The notes below the pieces were generated by a model that was not told where the DNA came from, searched no databases, and saw only the letters and a program-made list of their open reading frames with translations. Made by a program: the position numbers and the translations under genes. A stretch of DNA of 31,421 bases, taken from the NCBI GenBank assembly GCA_034436045.1, contig DAOTVZ010000123.1:1-31421 (forward strand). Direction: 5' to 3'. Each line of letters opens with the position of its first letter. Position 1 is the first letter of the stretch. Origin of the DNA: H111-94 sp034436045 (GTDB lineage: Bacteria > Chloroflexota > Ktedonobacteria > Ktedonobacterales > Ktedonobacteraceae). This document shows positions 8,109 to 16,843 of this stretch, in pieces.

Positions 8109-9425
8109 ATGCCAGGCAATTTTTATCCTGAAGGACAAAACAACCATCATCGTGATCAGTTATCTCCTCTCAACAAGATGGGGGCAAATCGGCAGTTTAC
8201 ACAGCACAACTCTGTGTCACCTCAATCTAATATACCTCAATTTCCTACTATGCCTCAGCCCGGTATGCTACCTGGTGAAAAGATGCCTGTATTTGCTCCC
8301 ATGCCGCTACTTCAAAATGGTGGTCAACCTTCCCCATCTCTTCGGCAATCAGCAGATACACAGAAGCCGTCGGTGTCTCGCCGATTTCTGTCGGGAAAAA
8401 ATCGTTTGTTATTTATCGGTATTCTGGTTGTTCTTTGTATGATACCTATCGCTCTTCTTGGAGGCTTGTTTTTACTCTCTAAATCTACAATGAGTGTGAC
8501 CCTCTACCAGGTTGGTTCTCAGAATGTCACTCAATACGTTGGAGGTGGAGGTATTATCTATCCTCAGCAGCAGGTAGACATATCATATCCCGATGCTGAG
8601 CGGGTGGTTAATGTCTTTGTTAAACCTGGGGATGTCGTCAATATAAACCAGCCATTGATTGGCTTGGATCAAACACAACTGAATATCCAGGTGAAGCAGG
8701 CTGCTGATGAGGTTGCTGCTGCACAGGCTTATCTTGATACCGTGTCTGCTGCGGGAAATTCTGTGGCAATTGCTCAAGCACAACAAGAGTATGCTCTTGC
8801 CCAGAGTCGATACAACGCTTTAGTAGCTCAAACCTCTTCTCTAATGCAGCATGGAGGGAATCTAGTTTCGCCGATAAATGGCGTAGTAACTGAAGTTGAT
8901 GTCAATACAGGTGATATTTTTACGGGGAATCAGCAATTGTTGACAATTATGGATGAAACAAATGTCATTGTCCATGTAGAGATTCCGCTAGCGAATCTGG
9001 GTCAGGTAAGTGTAGGTCAGCAGGCAGTAGTAACGCCATCAGCTCTACCTTCTATGAATTTGAGAGGGCAAGTTATCTCCATTATTCCTCTTGCCAATGC
9101 TCAAACGGATACTTTCGAAGTATGGGTATCCGTTCCTAATCCTGATCATCAATTGCTGCCAGGAATGAGCGCCTTTGTGCGCATTCAGGAGAATGGCAAG
9201 GCGATAGTTGTTCCTCGCCTTGCTGTACTCAATCCTGATCGGGATTCCGTGGTATTCGTTGTGCAAAAAGGTATTGCTCATATTCAAAAAGTTCACATAG
9301 TTGGATACGCCCCGAATGAGGTCTATGTTGATAAGGGTCTCTCAAGTGGTGAGCAGGTTGTATTAGTGGGTATCTATGCCCTGCATGATGGACAGACTGT
9401 ACGTGTTAAGAGTGTAGAACATTAA
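8109..9425 (+). CDS. HlyD/RND-type membrane fusion (periplasmic adaptor-like) protein
   Basis: A 438-residue protein. I prefer the ATG at 8109 (AAAGG at 8095-8099) over an in-frame GTG at 8073. Residues 1-95 are Pro/Gln/Met-rich and probably cytoplasmic. One membrane segment follows (LLFIGILVVLCMIPIALLGG, about 98-120). The outer part has the split lipoyl-like hairpin domain: VVNVFVKPGDVVNINQPLI, an alpha-helical hairpin of about 50 residues rich in Ala and Gln, then SPINGVVTEVDVNTGDIF. A beta-barrel domain (VIVHVEIPLANLGQVSVG) and a membrane-proximal domain (VVPRLAVLNPD...GEQVVLVG) complete the fold. Such proteins normally bridge an inner-membrane pump to the exterior, but no ABC or RND pump is adjacent. 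Its stop codon sits in a 16-bp tandem duplication. Confidence 0.85.
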   Translation: MPGNFYPEGQNNHHRDQLSPLNKMGANRQFTQHNSVSPQSNIPQFPTMPQPGMLPGEKMPVFAPMPLLQNGGQPSPSLRQSADTQKPSVSRRFLSGKNRLLFIGILVVLCMIPIALLGGLFLLSKSTMSVTLYQVGSQNVTQYVGGGGIIYPQQQVDISYPDAERVVNVFVKPGDVVNINQPLIGLDQTQLNIQVKQAADEVAAAQAYLDTVSAAGNSVAIAQAQQEYALAQSRYNALVAQTSSLMQHGGNLVSPINGVVTEVDVNTGDIFTGNQQLLTIMDETNVIVHVEIPLANLGQVSVGQQAVVTPSALPSMNLRGQVISIIPLANAQTDTFEVWVSVPNPDHQLLPGMSAFVRIQENGKAIVVPRLAVLNPDRDSVVFVVQKGIAHIQKVHIVGYAPNEVYVDKGLSSGEQVVLVGIYALHDGQTVRVKSVEH

Positions 9426-9437
9426 GAGTGTAGAACA
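9406..9437 (+). repeat. 16-bp tandem duplication spanning the adaptor stop codon
   Basis: TTAAGAGTGTAGAACA occurs twice back to back (9406-9421 and 9422-9437). The TAA stop (9423-9425) is made by the second copy. With one copy the frame would run one codon longer (Ser) to a TGA, so the duplication barely changes the protein. Confidence 0.9.
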
Positions 9438-9491
9438 CAGTTGATGATAATCTGGATTTCACAAAAATAAGATCAAAGGAAGAGTAATTTA

Positions 9492-10847
9492 GTGAGTACA
9501 GTAAATCAGTTCTGGTTTCTGCACAAAAGCGAATCAAAAAGTATACAAATACTGTTACCTGCGTTTTGTTCTCTTATTATGTTTGTTGCGAGTATCTTTC
9601 CGTGGCTAACGGATCCTTTGGGGAAAGTATATTCCGCCTGGTCTATTCCAGTAGATATGGGATGGGGAGGAGTTAAGGTGTTCTCCTATGGCTTCTGCTG
9701 CTTTTGCTGCGCCGTATATGCCATGTTAATTGCCTTAGCATCCTGGAGGGATTTTCCTGGAAGTAGAACTATTCGTCATCGTTATATCACTGCTGGTGTA
9801 CTCTGTTTAGTGCCTCCTCTTCTTTTTACACTACAATATACATACAGTAATATTTATTTATCTGATGTGCTTGCCCAGCATAAGTTGCAGTCAATGTTAA
9901 TTATAGAGCATTTTGGTTACGATGGTCAACGTGATCTTATAGCTCTTAAGCCGTTTAGTGTCGATATATCAACGGTTAATTACAGAATGGCCTTATTTAT
10001 TGATCAGCTTGGCCTGGGCTATCTGTTACCATCCATAAGCGCTTATTTATTCTTTGATTACAAGCGTTTTATTATTGTGACCGACTTTCCTATAAGACAG
10101 GAAAATAAAAATAAAAAGATATTATATGGTATTATCTTCTGTGTTATACTGCTACTGCTTCGTAGCCCTGTAGGATTAGGGTGTGAATATCAAGCAAGGG
10201 TTCTTCTGGCTCAAGGGGATTATCGGTCGGCGCTGCAGTGGTTAAACATAGCGCGTTTTTTTAATCCTTCACTTAATCTGGTAGAGTATTATCATGAAGA
10301 AATAGGACAGGCGCTCTATTATCTCAATTCAAAGCAGCAAACAGATGAAAGTAGGGCCTATCTTGCCGAGAGCTATCGTATGCAAAATGACTATTTGGAT
10401 GCATATGAGGAGTTGCTCGGAAGTTGGCGGTCCGCAAATACGCCTCCCTGGATGATAAATGAGTTTGACCTTACTTTGCAGGGGTTGGCAGAATATACAC
10501 ATCCTTTGCGAGGCCCGCTGCTCAAAAGGCCGATCAACGATGATACAGCCTTGCCGTGGATCCAATTGTTATTGACGATTGATCCCAATAATGAGTATGC
10601 GCATTATATAGCAGGACGTATTGCCTATGATTTAGATAATTACAATGAGTCAATACAACAGATGAGCATAGTTATAAATATGAGCAAAGATAATGATGTA
10701 TTATCTTCTGCTTATACGTATATAGGTTTGAGCGAGATCGGCCTCGGAAACGAGATTCAAGGTAGAGAAACACTTTTCACAGCTATAAAGTTTGATAAAA
10801 GTTATCACAATAATACTGCACGTGAAGAATTATCAGGGCTTCGGTAA
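9492..10847 (+). CDS. Multi-span membrane protein with C-terminal TPR domain
   Basis: A 451-residue protein starting with GTG at 9492, seven bases after AAAGGAAGAG. The N-terminal 230 residues have about five membrane segments (for example ILLPAFCSLIMFVASIFPWL, GFCCFCCAVYAMLIALA, YITAGVLCLVPPLLFTL, and ILYGIIFCVILLLL before residue 225). The remainder looks like helical TPR-type repeats: ARVLLAQGDYRSALQWLNIA, YLAESYRMQNDYLDAYEELL, YAHYIAGRIAYDLDNYNESI and AYTYIGLSEIGLGNEIQG. TPR proteins fixed to the membrane commonly serve as assembly scaffolds in polysaccharide secretion systems. I recognise no catalytic motif. It lies 14 bases before the large GT39 gene, so the two are probably co-translated. 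The exact role is inferred from context only. Confidence 0.72.
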   Translation: MSTVNQFWFLHKSESKSIQILLPAFCSLIMFVASIFPWLTDPLGKVYSAWSIPVDMGWGGVKVFSYGFCCFCCAVYAMLIALASWRDFPGSRTIRHRYITAGVLCLVPPLLFTLQYTYSNIYLSDVLAQHKLQSMLIIEHFGYDGQRDLIALKPFSVDISTVNYRMALFIDQLGLGYLLPSISAYLFFDYKRFIIVTDFPIRQENKNKKILYGIIFCVILLLLRSPVGLGCEYQARVLLAQGDYRSALQWLNIARFFNPSLNLVEYYHEEIGQALYYLNSKQQTDESRAYLAESYRMQNDYLDAYEELLGSWRSANTPPWMINEFDLTLQGLAEYTHPLRGPLLKRPINDDTALPWIQLLLTIDPNNEYAHYIAGRIAYDLDNYNESIQQMSIVINMSKDNDVLSSAYTYIGLSEIGLGNEIQGRETLFTAIKFDKSYHNNTAREELSGLR

Positions 10848-10861
10848 AGGAGTGAAGCATA

Positions 10862-13800
10862 ATGATTGCCGCTGATCCTCAAACAAAAGAAAATGTCGGT
10901 ATCTGGCAGAACCCCCTCTCTCCTATAGTCCAAATTTGGGGACGGACAATTGCATCTATGCGCCGTGTGGTATGGGTATTGCTCTTGTTAGCAATACTAT
11001 CAGCTAACTGGTTTGCCTACCAGACTTTTCTTGTTTCTCAAAATGGAAACTTCACACCAAATTGGGGCAGTGCTCAATGGATTCAGCCCCAAACAGGAAA
11101 AGCTCCAGTTGCCTATTACCGCTATTCTACTAGCTTGAATAGTCTGCCTGATAGTGCCTTCGTGACAATAGCTGCAAGTCAAGTTTTTCGGCTGTATGTT
11201 AACGGTACATACATAGGAACGAATTATAGCGATTTCATGCAAGGCATTTATCCACGGACTTATATATATGATATCTTATCTGCACTTTCGAGTGGTCCGA
11301 ATGTGATTGCTGTACGTGTGGCAAATGTAGATGAAAATATACCCGGTGTCAGGATCAATCTTGGTTTTTCATATGGTAATGCAATTTATTATCGAGGTAG
11401 CGGCAATGGATGGATTGCCACATTCAATAGTGCTGCTGTTTATCCTCGCTATACTACTTTCCTGCGCGCCTGGTCCATGAAGGATTTTGACGCCAGTTCC
11501 TGGCTCCCCGTTCGGGTGATGCAGAGTCCACCTGTTACACCTGCTTTGACTGTCAATCCGTTGCTTTATGAACATCCGATAGCTATCAATTGGGTTAGCG
11601 CCGGGTCAGGTCATGAAGCTTATTTTACCCGAAAGTTTATTGTCCCTGTAGGATTAACAGGTGCCTGGTTGCGTGTAGCTGCAACTGGTGTTGCCGATAT
11701 TTATGTTAATGGCTCCCAATTTATTGTATGGAATGGTCAGCCTGTAATCACCGACCAGAACCTCGCTGATTATTTAAGCGATCCAGGTAGCACCGAAAAT
11801 GTCCCTCAATATCGTTCAGGACTCATTTTAGGGGTGTATAACATTGCTGCTTATCTTCATCCGGGTGTGAATACCATCGCTATCCATGTACTGTCTCCAG
11901 GTATAGATGCATCTATTGTTGGCTTGAATAGCTTAAATGCGGCAATGACATGTGATATGCTCTTTAGCGATTTCATAGGACGTAATTACTGGGTACCTGC
12001 GGATAGTAGTTGGAGTGTCTCTAATGTAGCTACTCCTGGATGGCAACAAGGAAATCTTGAGTCTGGGCAATGGCACACACCTGTCATGATAGAGCGTCCT
12101 GGTGCTGTACGCGCACTCTACTTGCCCGATAACACAACTGTACGTAGCGAACAGATCGTACCATTATCGTTACTGGCCATTATCGTGTTCATAGGCACAG
12201 TTGGAGTTATTGCCCTCTGGCTTGCGATGTCCTTCTTTGCCGTAAGAAGTTATTATACGAAGCGTCTTGATGCCCTAGAAACGATGAGCCTTGGCTTTGT
12301 TCCGGCTATCGCCTTAGAAGCGCTTTTGCTGATCTTATCACGTGAGCCACAAATGCCTCAGCCTTTTCCCTATACCTGGTTTTGGGGCGGTATTCTCCTC
12401 TTAGTACTCGGAATCTCGTACTTTTTCTTATGGTTGAATGCACGCACCAGGTTTCAGCAAAATACCACTGGTTCAACAAAATCTCTTTGGAGCTTTGCAA
12501 AACCTCCTGTGGTGATCGATACAGTGCGTAACGGTCTTCTAAAGCTCTATAAGAAAGTTCCTGACACACGTAGTACCGTTCTCCAGTCTGAATGGCGACA
12601 AAAACCGTTACGCTGGTTACAGGAATATTGGATACTTATTTTAATTATCATTGTCGCTATCCCTCTGATCGGCTATAATCTTGGTTACGAGCCGTATTGG
12701 CAGGATGAGTTGGCAAGCTATGATGCTGCTCAAGGTATACTCGCTCATGGGCTACCATACTTTTACTCTGGCTTTCTCTATACAAAGGCCGAGCTCTTCT
12801 CCTATATGCTCGCTCTTTGGACTGCTCTTTTTGGTACACAGCAAGGTTCTCCACGTCTTATCAGTGCAGCAGAATATCTCCTTAGCATCCCGCTCATCTA
12901 CTATGTAGGCTGTCAGTTCTTTAATAAACGAATAGCTCTCATTGCTGCTGCTATGCTAGCTTTTTCTCCTGTTACCCTGACTTGGGGACGTCAGATGCGC
13001 ATGTATGAGCAGGCCCAGCTTATAACACTACTTGTATGCCTGCTCTTTTACAAAGCATTGCTGAACCCACGAAAGAAACTTCCCGTCTACCTTGCTGCTA
13101 TCACGCTCGTTGTGGATTACCTGAGTCATGAAGAGATATTTATCATTCTTCCCGCAGTTCTTTTATGTGTGCTTATTTTCAGTATGGATAAGAAGCGTCG
13201 TCTTCCTTCTGTCTTGCTTCAAAAGCATTGGTGGGGAGCAGCCGCTATATGTGTAGTGATTATCGGATCGCAGTTGCTTGCGGCAAAATTTACGCCTCCT
13301 CCTCTCCTGGGAACTGATAGTAGCCGCCGTCCCTTAGTGCAATTTACTACGGATAATCTAGTATACTATACCAAATTGTTGTTCTTTCCCCAAGCTTTGG
13401 GGAAAGGAACACTTCCCTGGATTACACTGGACTCTCTGCTAGCCATAATGGGGTGCTTCTGGGCGCTGCGGACAAAGAATTGGCGTATCAAGTATTGTGC
13501 CATGTTCCTCATTCTTTCTCTGGGAACGCTTATTCTGGGTTTCACAATGGAGGCTGATCGCTACATTTACCCTGTTTTACCTTTGTATTACCTGTTAGCT
13601 GCTTATGCTCTAGTAAATCTTCTCCAGATCATCTGGGATTTTGCCCGTCCGCGTATCGTGCTTCCTTTGTCTGCAAACCATGCACAACCAGTATTTGGAG
13701 GCTATCTATCACGCGGAATGCGCATGTTCGTCATATATACAGTTGCTATCTGCTACCTCAGTATCCTTATAGCTCCAGTATTTCCGTTGAGTAACTACAA

Positions 13801-14209
13801 CCTGTTTGTAACACGTGTGTTGGGTTTCTCTTATCATAGGCATTACCCAGATTACGATGCTCTTGGCCAGTATATGAAGCGGCACATGCAGCCAGGGGAT
13901 ATTGTCATTGCTGTATCGCCAGCTATTTCAGTGCGCTACTACGTAGGACATGTAGACTATTTCTTTTCCATTGACCGCTCCTTGTTCATTTTTGAACAGC
14001 AGGGTCATATTGTGGAGACTGCTTCTGGCGCTCAGGCTATTTTAAGCCAGAACGATTTGAATGCAGTGTTAGAGAAATACAAGCGAGTTTGGATCATTTC
14101 CGATAACGGAAGTTATCAGGCGGCAGTTGCCCAACGTTTTAGATTTCCTCCAGACTTTCATATAGTTTTTGAAGGTTACGGTTCTGCTGTCTATTTTCGC
14201 GGAGATTAG
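10862..14209 (+). CDS. Giant membrane glycosyltransferase: outer beta-sandwich domains fused to a GT39/ArnT-type GT-C domain
   Basis: A 1,115-residue protein. Membrane segment 1 (about 35-58) is followed by roughly 370 residues predicted outside the cell. These contain at least two jelly-roll modules like the sugar-binding N-domains of GH78 or GH2 enzymes: FRLYVNGTYIG then LSSGPNVIAVRVAN, and later ADIYVNGSQF then YLHPGVNTIAIHVLSPG; WSVSNVATPGWQQGNLESGQWHTP suggests a third partial one. Membrane segments resume near 435-465, 475-495 and 505-530. The GT-C domain starts near 586; its first outer loop carries YWQDELASYDAA with the D615-E616 pair used by PMT/ArnT enzymes for metal and carrier-lipid phosphate, followed by ARGIL-like and PRLISAAEYLLSIPL segments and WGRQMRMYEQAQ. 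Such enzymes transfer sugars from polyprenyl-phosphate donors on the outer face. A family 2 transferase that could make such a donor is encoded in the same locus. Confidence 0.85.
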   Translation: MIAADPQTKENVGIWQNPLSPIVQIWGRTIASMRRVVWVLLLLAILSANWFAYQTFLVSQNGNFTPNWGSAQWIQPQTGKAPVAYYRYSTSLNSLPDSAFVTIAASQVFRLYVNGTYIGTNYSDFMQGIYPRTYIYDILSALSSGPNVIAVRVANVDENIPGVRINLGFSYGNAIYYRGSGNGWIATFNSAAVYPRYTTFLRAWSMKDFDASSWLPVRVMQSPPVTPALTVNPLLYEHPIAINWVSAGSGHEAYFTRKFIVPVGLTGAWLRVAATGVADIYVNGSQFIVWNGQPVITDQNLADYLSDPGSTENVPQYRSGLILGVYNIAAYLHPGVNTIAIHVLSPGIDASIVGLNSLNAAMTCDMLFSDFIGRNYWVPADSSWSVSNVATPGWQQGNLESGQWHTPVMIERPGAVRALYLPDNTTVRSEQIVPLSLLAIIVFIGTVGVIALWLAMSFFAVRSYYTKRLDALETMSLGFVPAIALEALLLILSREPQMPQPFPYTWFWGGILLLVLGISYFFLWLNARTRFQQNTTGSTKSLWSFAKPPVVIDTVRNGLLKLYKKVPDTRSTVLQSEWRQKPLRWLQEYWILILIIIVAIPLIGYNLGYEPYWQDELASYDAAQGILAHGLPYFYSGFLYTKAELFSYMLALWTALFGTQQGSPRLISAAEYLLSIPLIYYVGCQFFNKRIALIAAAMLAFSPVTLTWGRQMRMYEQAQLITLLVCLLFYKALLNPRKKLPVYLAAITLVVDYLSHEEIFIILPAVLLCVLIFSMDKKRRLPSVLLQKHWWGAAAICVVIIGSQLLAAKFTPPPLLGTDSSRRPLVQFTTDNLVYYTKLLFFPQALGKGTLPWITLDSLLAIMGCFWALRTKNWRIKYCAMFLILSLGTLILGFTMEADRYIYPVLPLYYLLAAYALVNLLQIIWDFARPRIVLPLSANHAQPVFGGYLSRGMRMFVIYTVAICYLSILIAPVFPLSNYNLFVTRVLGFSYHRHYPDYDALGQYMKRHMQPGDIVIAVSPAISVRYYVGHVDYFFSIDRSLFIFEQQGHIVETASGAQAILSQNDLNAVLEKYKRVWIISDNGSYQAAVAQRFRFPPDFHIVFEGYGSAVYFRGD

Positions 14210-14236
14210 AATATCCTAGAAGGAGGCATGTTAATC

Positions 14237-15538
14237 GTGAAACGTTTTTATATTAAGTTTGTGAGTTTGATGTTTGGTTTATCACTGTTGATGGCCGGAT
14301 GTTCCCTGGGAACAAGTTCACAAAACTCAGGTTCGGCAGCACAAGAGCAAACTGGCATGCCGGTAATTCACCATAATTTATCAAATCCCTCTACTATAGA
14401 CCGTATTGTCATACAGGTACTTGACAATATGCATTATCATGCCTGGAATCCTGTGGCAATGACGAAGGGTAAAATTACCGGAGGTTTATATATCAATTGG
14501 AAGATGAGTGATCCCTCTATCGTCAATGTGACGAATCCTGGCCCTGATGGTACTACTATTCATAATCATGATCCACAAGTTGATTTACTTTATTTAAATG
14601 CCCTGGCTGAGTATCAGCGGCTTCACCCAGAGGATCATGCATATGATAGCGATATTGCACGTATGACAGCGACTGTACAAACAGACTTCCAGCATTATAG
14701 CTTACCAAAGGGATGGATCTACTTTTATGTTTTACGTGTAGGTTTGATGTTACATAATAACACTTTGGTCGATGAAGCTTATATGATTGCCAACAACTTT
14801 TACAGTGTATGGTATGATCCTTCTATAGGCACCATTTATGATCATGAGCATCATCCTGGTGACTATGACTCAAACAATACATTACAATGTGGAGCAGCAC
14901 TCATTGATGCTGGTATACGCTGGCATCAGCCAGATTGGGTTACTACCGGTGAGAAATCAATTGATCATACTATCGATCATGCTTTTAATAAGCGATATTC
15001 ATTGTTTTATGATAGTATGTATGTTGATCAAACCCATGACTGGATAGAAAATCCTCAGTCGAGACCAAGCACTGATGGCGAGGCTGTTGAGGCCCTTGTG
15101 ATAGCTTATGCTCTGATCCATCGTCAGCAATACCTTGATATTGCTACGCAAATTCTTCAAGGTTTGTTTGGTAGTAGTGGCCTATGGGATACCAAAAATG
15201 GCGGCTTTTTCTTTTCTATAAAAATGAATACAGGAAAAGTCGTCACAAACTATAAAGAAACACGTAGTCAGGACTTTATTCTACTTGCCCTACATTATTA
15301 CAATTTATTGAATCTCAACCCGATGCAAGCACAGGAACAAGAGATGATTTCTGTAATTTGTAATCACTTCTATCAAAGTGATTATCACGGCTTTGTATAT
15401 CGCCTTACCCCGGATTTTCATATCTATACCAGTAAGCCAGGCGCAGGTCCCGGACTAGAGGACTACTTTACTACAGAAGCAATGGGAGCTTCTCTTGATG
15501 CATTACAGCAAACCAGCCTGGGAGCTTTTATTCCATAA
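14237..15538 (+). CDS. Lipoprotein with probable alpha/alpha-barrel (six-hairpin glycosidase-like) domain
   Basis: A 433-residue lipoprotein. AAGGAGG at 14220-14226 is one base from an ATG (14228) but ten bases from an in-frame GTG (14237); I prefer the GTG, which gives a classical MKRF start, though the ATG is possible. The hydrophobic core ends in a lipobox LMAGC, so Cys is predicted to be lipidated. The mature region is mainly helical, with repeated helix pairs and aromatic-rich loops (GGLYINWKMSDPS, WIYFYVLRVGLML, LWDTKNGGFFFS, GPGLEDYFTTEAMGASLDALQQ), which recalls the alpha/alpha-barrel used by glycoside hydrolases, AGE-type epimerases and glucuronyl C5-epimerases. I cannot name catalytic residues with confidence. 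Its place between two glycosyltransferases suggests trimming, epimerising or binding the exported glycan. Confidence 0.7.
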   Translation: MKRFYIKFVSLMFGLSLLMAGCSLGTSSQNSGSAAQEQTGMPVIHHNLSNPSTIDRIVIQVLDNMHYHAWNPVAMTKGKITGGLYINWKMSDPSIVNVTNPGPDGTTIHNHDPQVDLLYLNALAEYQRLHPEDHAYDSDIARMTATVQTDFQHYSLPKGWIYFYVLRVGLMLHNNTLVDEAYMIANNFYSVWYDPSIGTIYDHEHHPGDYDSNNTLQCGAALIDAGIRWHQPDWVTTGEKSIDHTIDHAFNKRYSLFYDSMYVDQTHDWIENPQSRPSTDGEAVEALVIAYALIHRQQYLDIATQILQGLFGSSGLWDTKNGGFFFSIKMNTGKVVTNYKETRSQDFILLALHYYNLLNLNPMQAQEQEMISVICNHFYQSDYHGFVYRLTPDFHIYTSKPGAGPGLEDYFTTEAMGASLDALQQTSLGAFIP

Positions 15539-15585
15539 ATACCGTTTTCACCGGAAAAACTTTTAACAGGTTAAAGGAGGATTTT

Positions 15586-16824
15586 ATGAAAGTATTGATG
15601 ATTGCCCCTCAGCCATTTTTTGAACCTCGTGGCGCGCCATTTTGTGTGTACCAGCATATCCAGGCTCTAACAGAGCTTGGGGTTGATGTGGATCTGATTA
15701 CTTATCCAATAGGGAAACAGGTGCATTTACCTGGACTTCATATCTATCGTACACCAGAGCTTCCAGGTATGCATGAAGTTAAGCCTGGTCCCTCATTGAA
15801 GAAAATACCTCTGGATATAGCTGTCTTCTTAACGGCTTTCTGGCATCTATGTTGGAAAAAATATCGATATATTGTTGCTCATGAAGAAGGAGCCTTCATC
15901 GGTATTGTTCTGTCTACTATTTTTAAATGTAAGCTACTTTATTACATGCATTGTAATATGGCAGAATTAATTTCTGATAATCCTGTTATCTACCGATTTG
16001 CCGAGATGATTCAAAAGTTTATGGTTCGCCATGCTGATGCTGTAGTAGCATTCTATCCAGAACTTGCAAAAACTGCTCAACAGATGGCACCGCATACTCC
16101 TATCTATACTATTCTTCCTCCGGCTGTCGATGAGGGATTACCACCAGCACCAGAGGAAGAAGTAGCTCGTCTCAGGCAGAAGTTAGGCCTCGAAGGACAC
16201 CAGGTTTTGCTTTACACTGGAACCCTTGAGAATTATCAAGGCATCGACATACTGCTGCAAAGTGCAAATATTGCGCGTTCAGAATTCCCTGATGTGCGTT
16301 ATTTGATTGTAGGAGGGAAGCCGCACCAGGTAGAACACTTTCGAACAATCGCACAGAAATTGCATATTGACGATATTGTGCATTTCACCGGTCAGCGCCC
16401 TCTGGAGGAAATGCCATGTTACATGGCACTGGCAACAATCTTGCTTAGCCCACGCAATAAGGCGAATCATGTTCCTCTCAAGCTCTATACATATTTACAT
16501 TCTGGCAAGCCTATTCTGGCTACCAATATCCTGTCACATACACAAATCTTAAATAATGAGATTGCCATGTTAGTTCCCCCCGATGCTGAAAACCTGGCCA
16601 GAGGTACCCTGATGCTTTTGCGCCATCCTCAGCAGGCTCTGACCATGGCTGAGCGAGGATTACAATTCGCCCGCGTTCATTATAGTTGGAATGCTTTCGT
16701 GAGGCATTGCCAGGAAGTATATCACGATTTTGCCCCCAACTTTACCCCAGCCGTCCTATACGACAAATTTTCTAATAACGAAGTAGGAGATGAGGAAGAT
16801 ATTTCCTCATCTCCACTGCATTGA
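15586..16824 (+). CDS. Family 4 glycosyltransferase (GT-B fold)
   Basis: A 412-residue cytosolic enzyme; AAAGGAGG lies just before the ATG. The N-domain opens with KVLMIAPQPFFEPRGAPF, the glycine-containing acceptor loop typical of GT4, and includes HEEGAFIG and YYMHCNMAEL. The C-domain has the usual donor-site elements: VLLYTGTLENYQGIDILLQS (about 207-226), YLIVGGKP, IVHFTGQRPLEEMPCYMA and LKLYTYLHSGKPILATN (about 297-313). In that last motif the E-x7-E pattern common to the family is not intact: the first acidic position reads Lys or Leu and the second is replaced by Ser-Gly, a divergence also seen in some active GT4 members. It probably adds a sugar to the growing lipid-linked glycan. It ends 19 bases before the next gene. 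Confidence 0.88.
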   Translation: MKVLMIAPQPFFEPRGAPFCVYQHIQALTELGVDVDLITYPIGKQVHLPGLHIYRTPELPGMHEVKPGPSLKKIPLDIAVFLTAFWHLCWKKYRYIVAHEEGAFIGIVLSTIFKCKLLYYMHCNMAELISDNPVIYRFAEMIQKFMVRHADAVVAFYPELAKTAQQMAPHTPIYTILPPAVDEGLPPAPEEEVARLRQKLGLEGHQVLLYTGTLENYQGIDILLQSANIARSEFPDVRYLIVGGKPHQVEHFRTIAQKLHIDDIVHFTGQRPLEEMPCYMALATILLSPRNKANHVPLKLYTYLHSGKPILATNILSHTQILNNEIAMLVPPDAENLARGTLMLLRHPQQALTMAERGLQFARVHYSWNAFVRHCQEVYHDFAPNFTPAVLYDKFSNNEVGDEEDISSSPLH

Positions 16825-16843
16825 GTTGGGAGAAATATTCACT

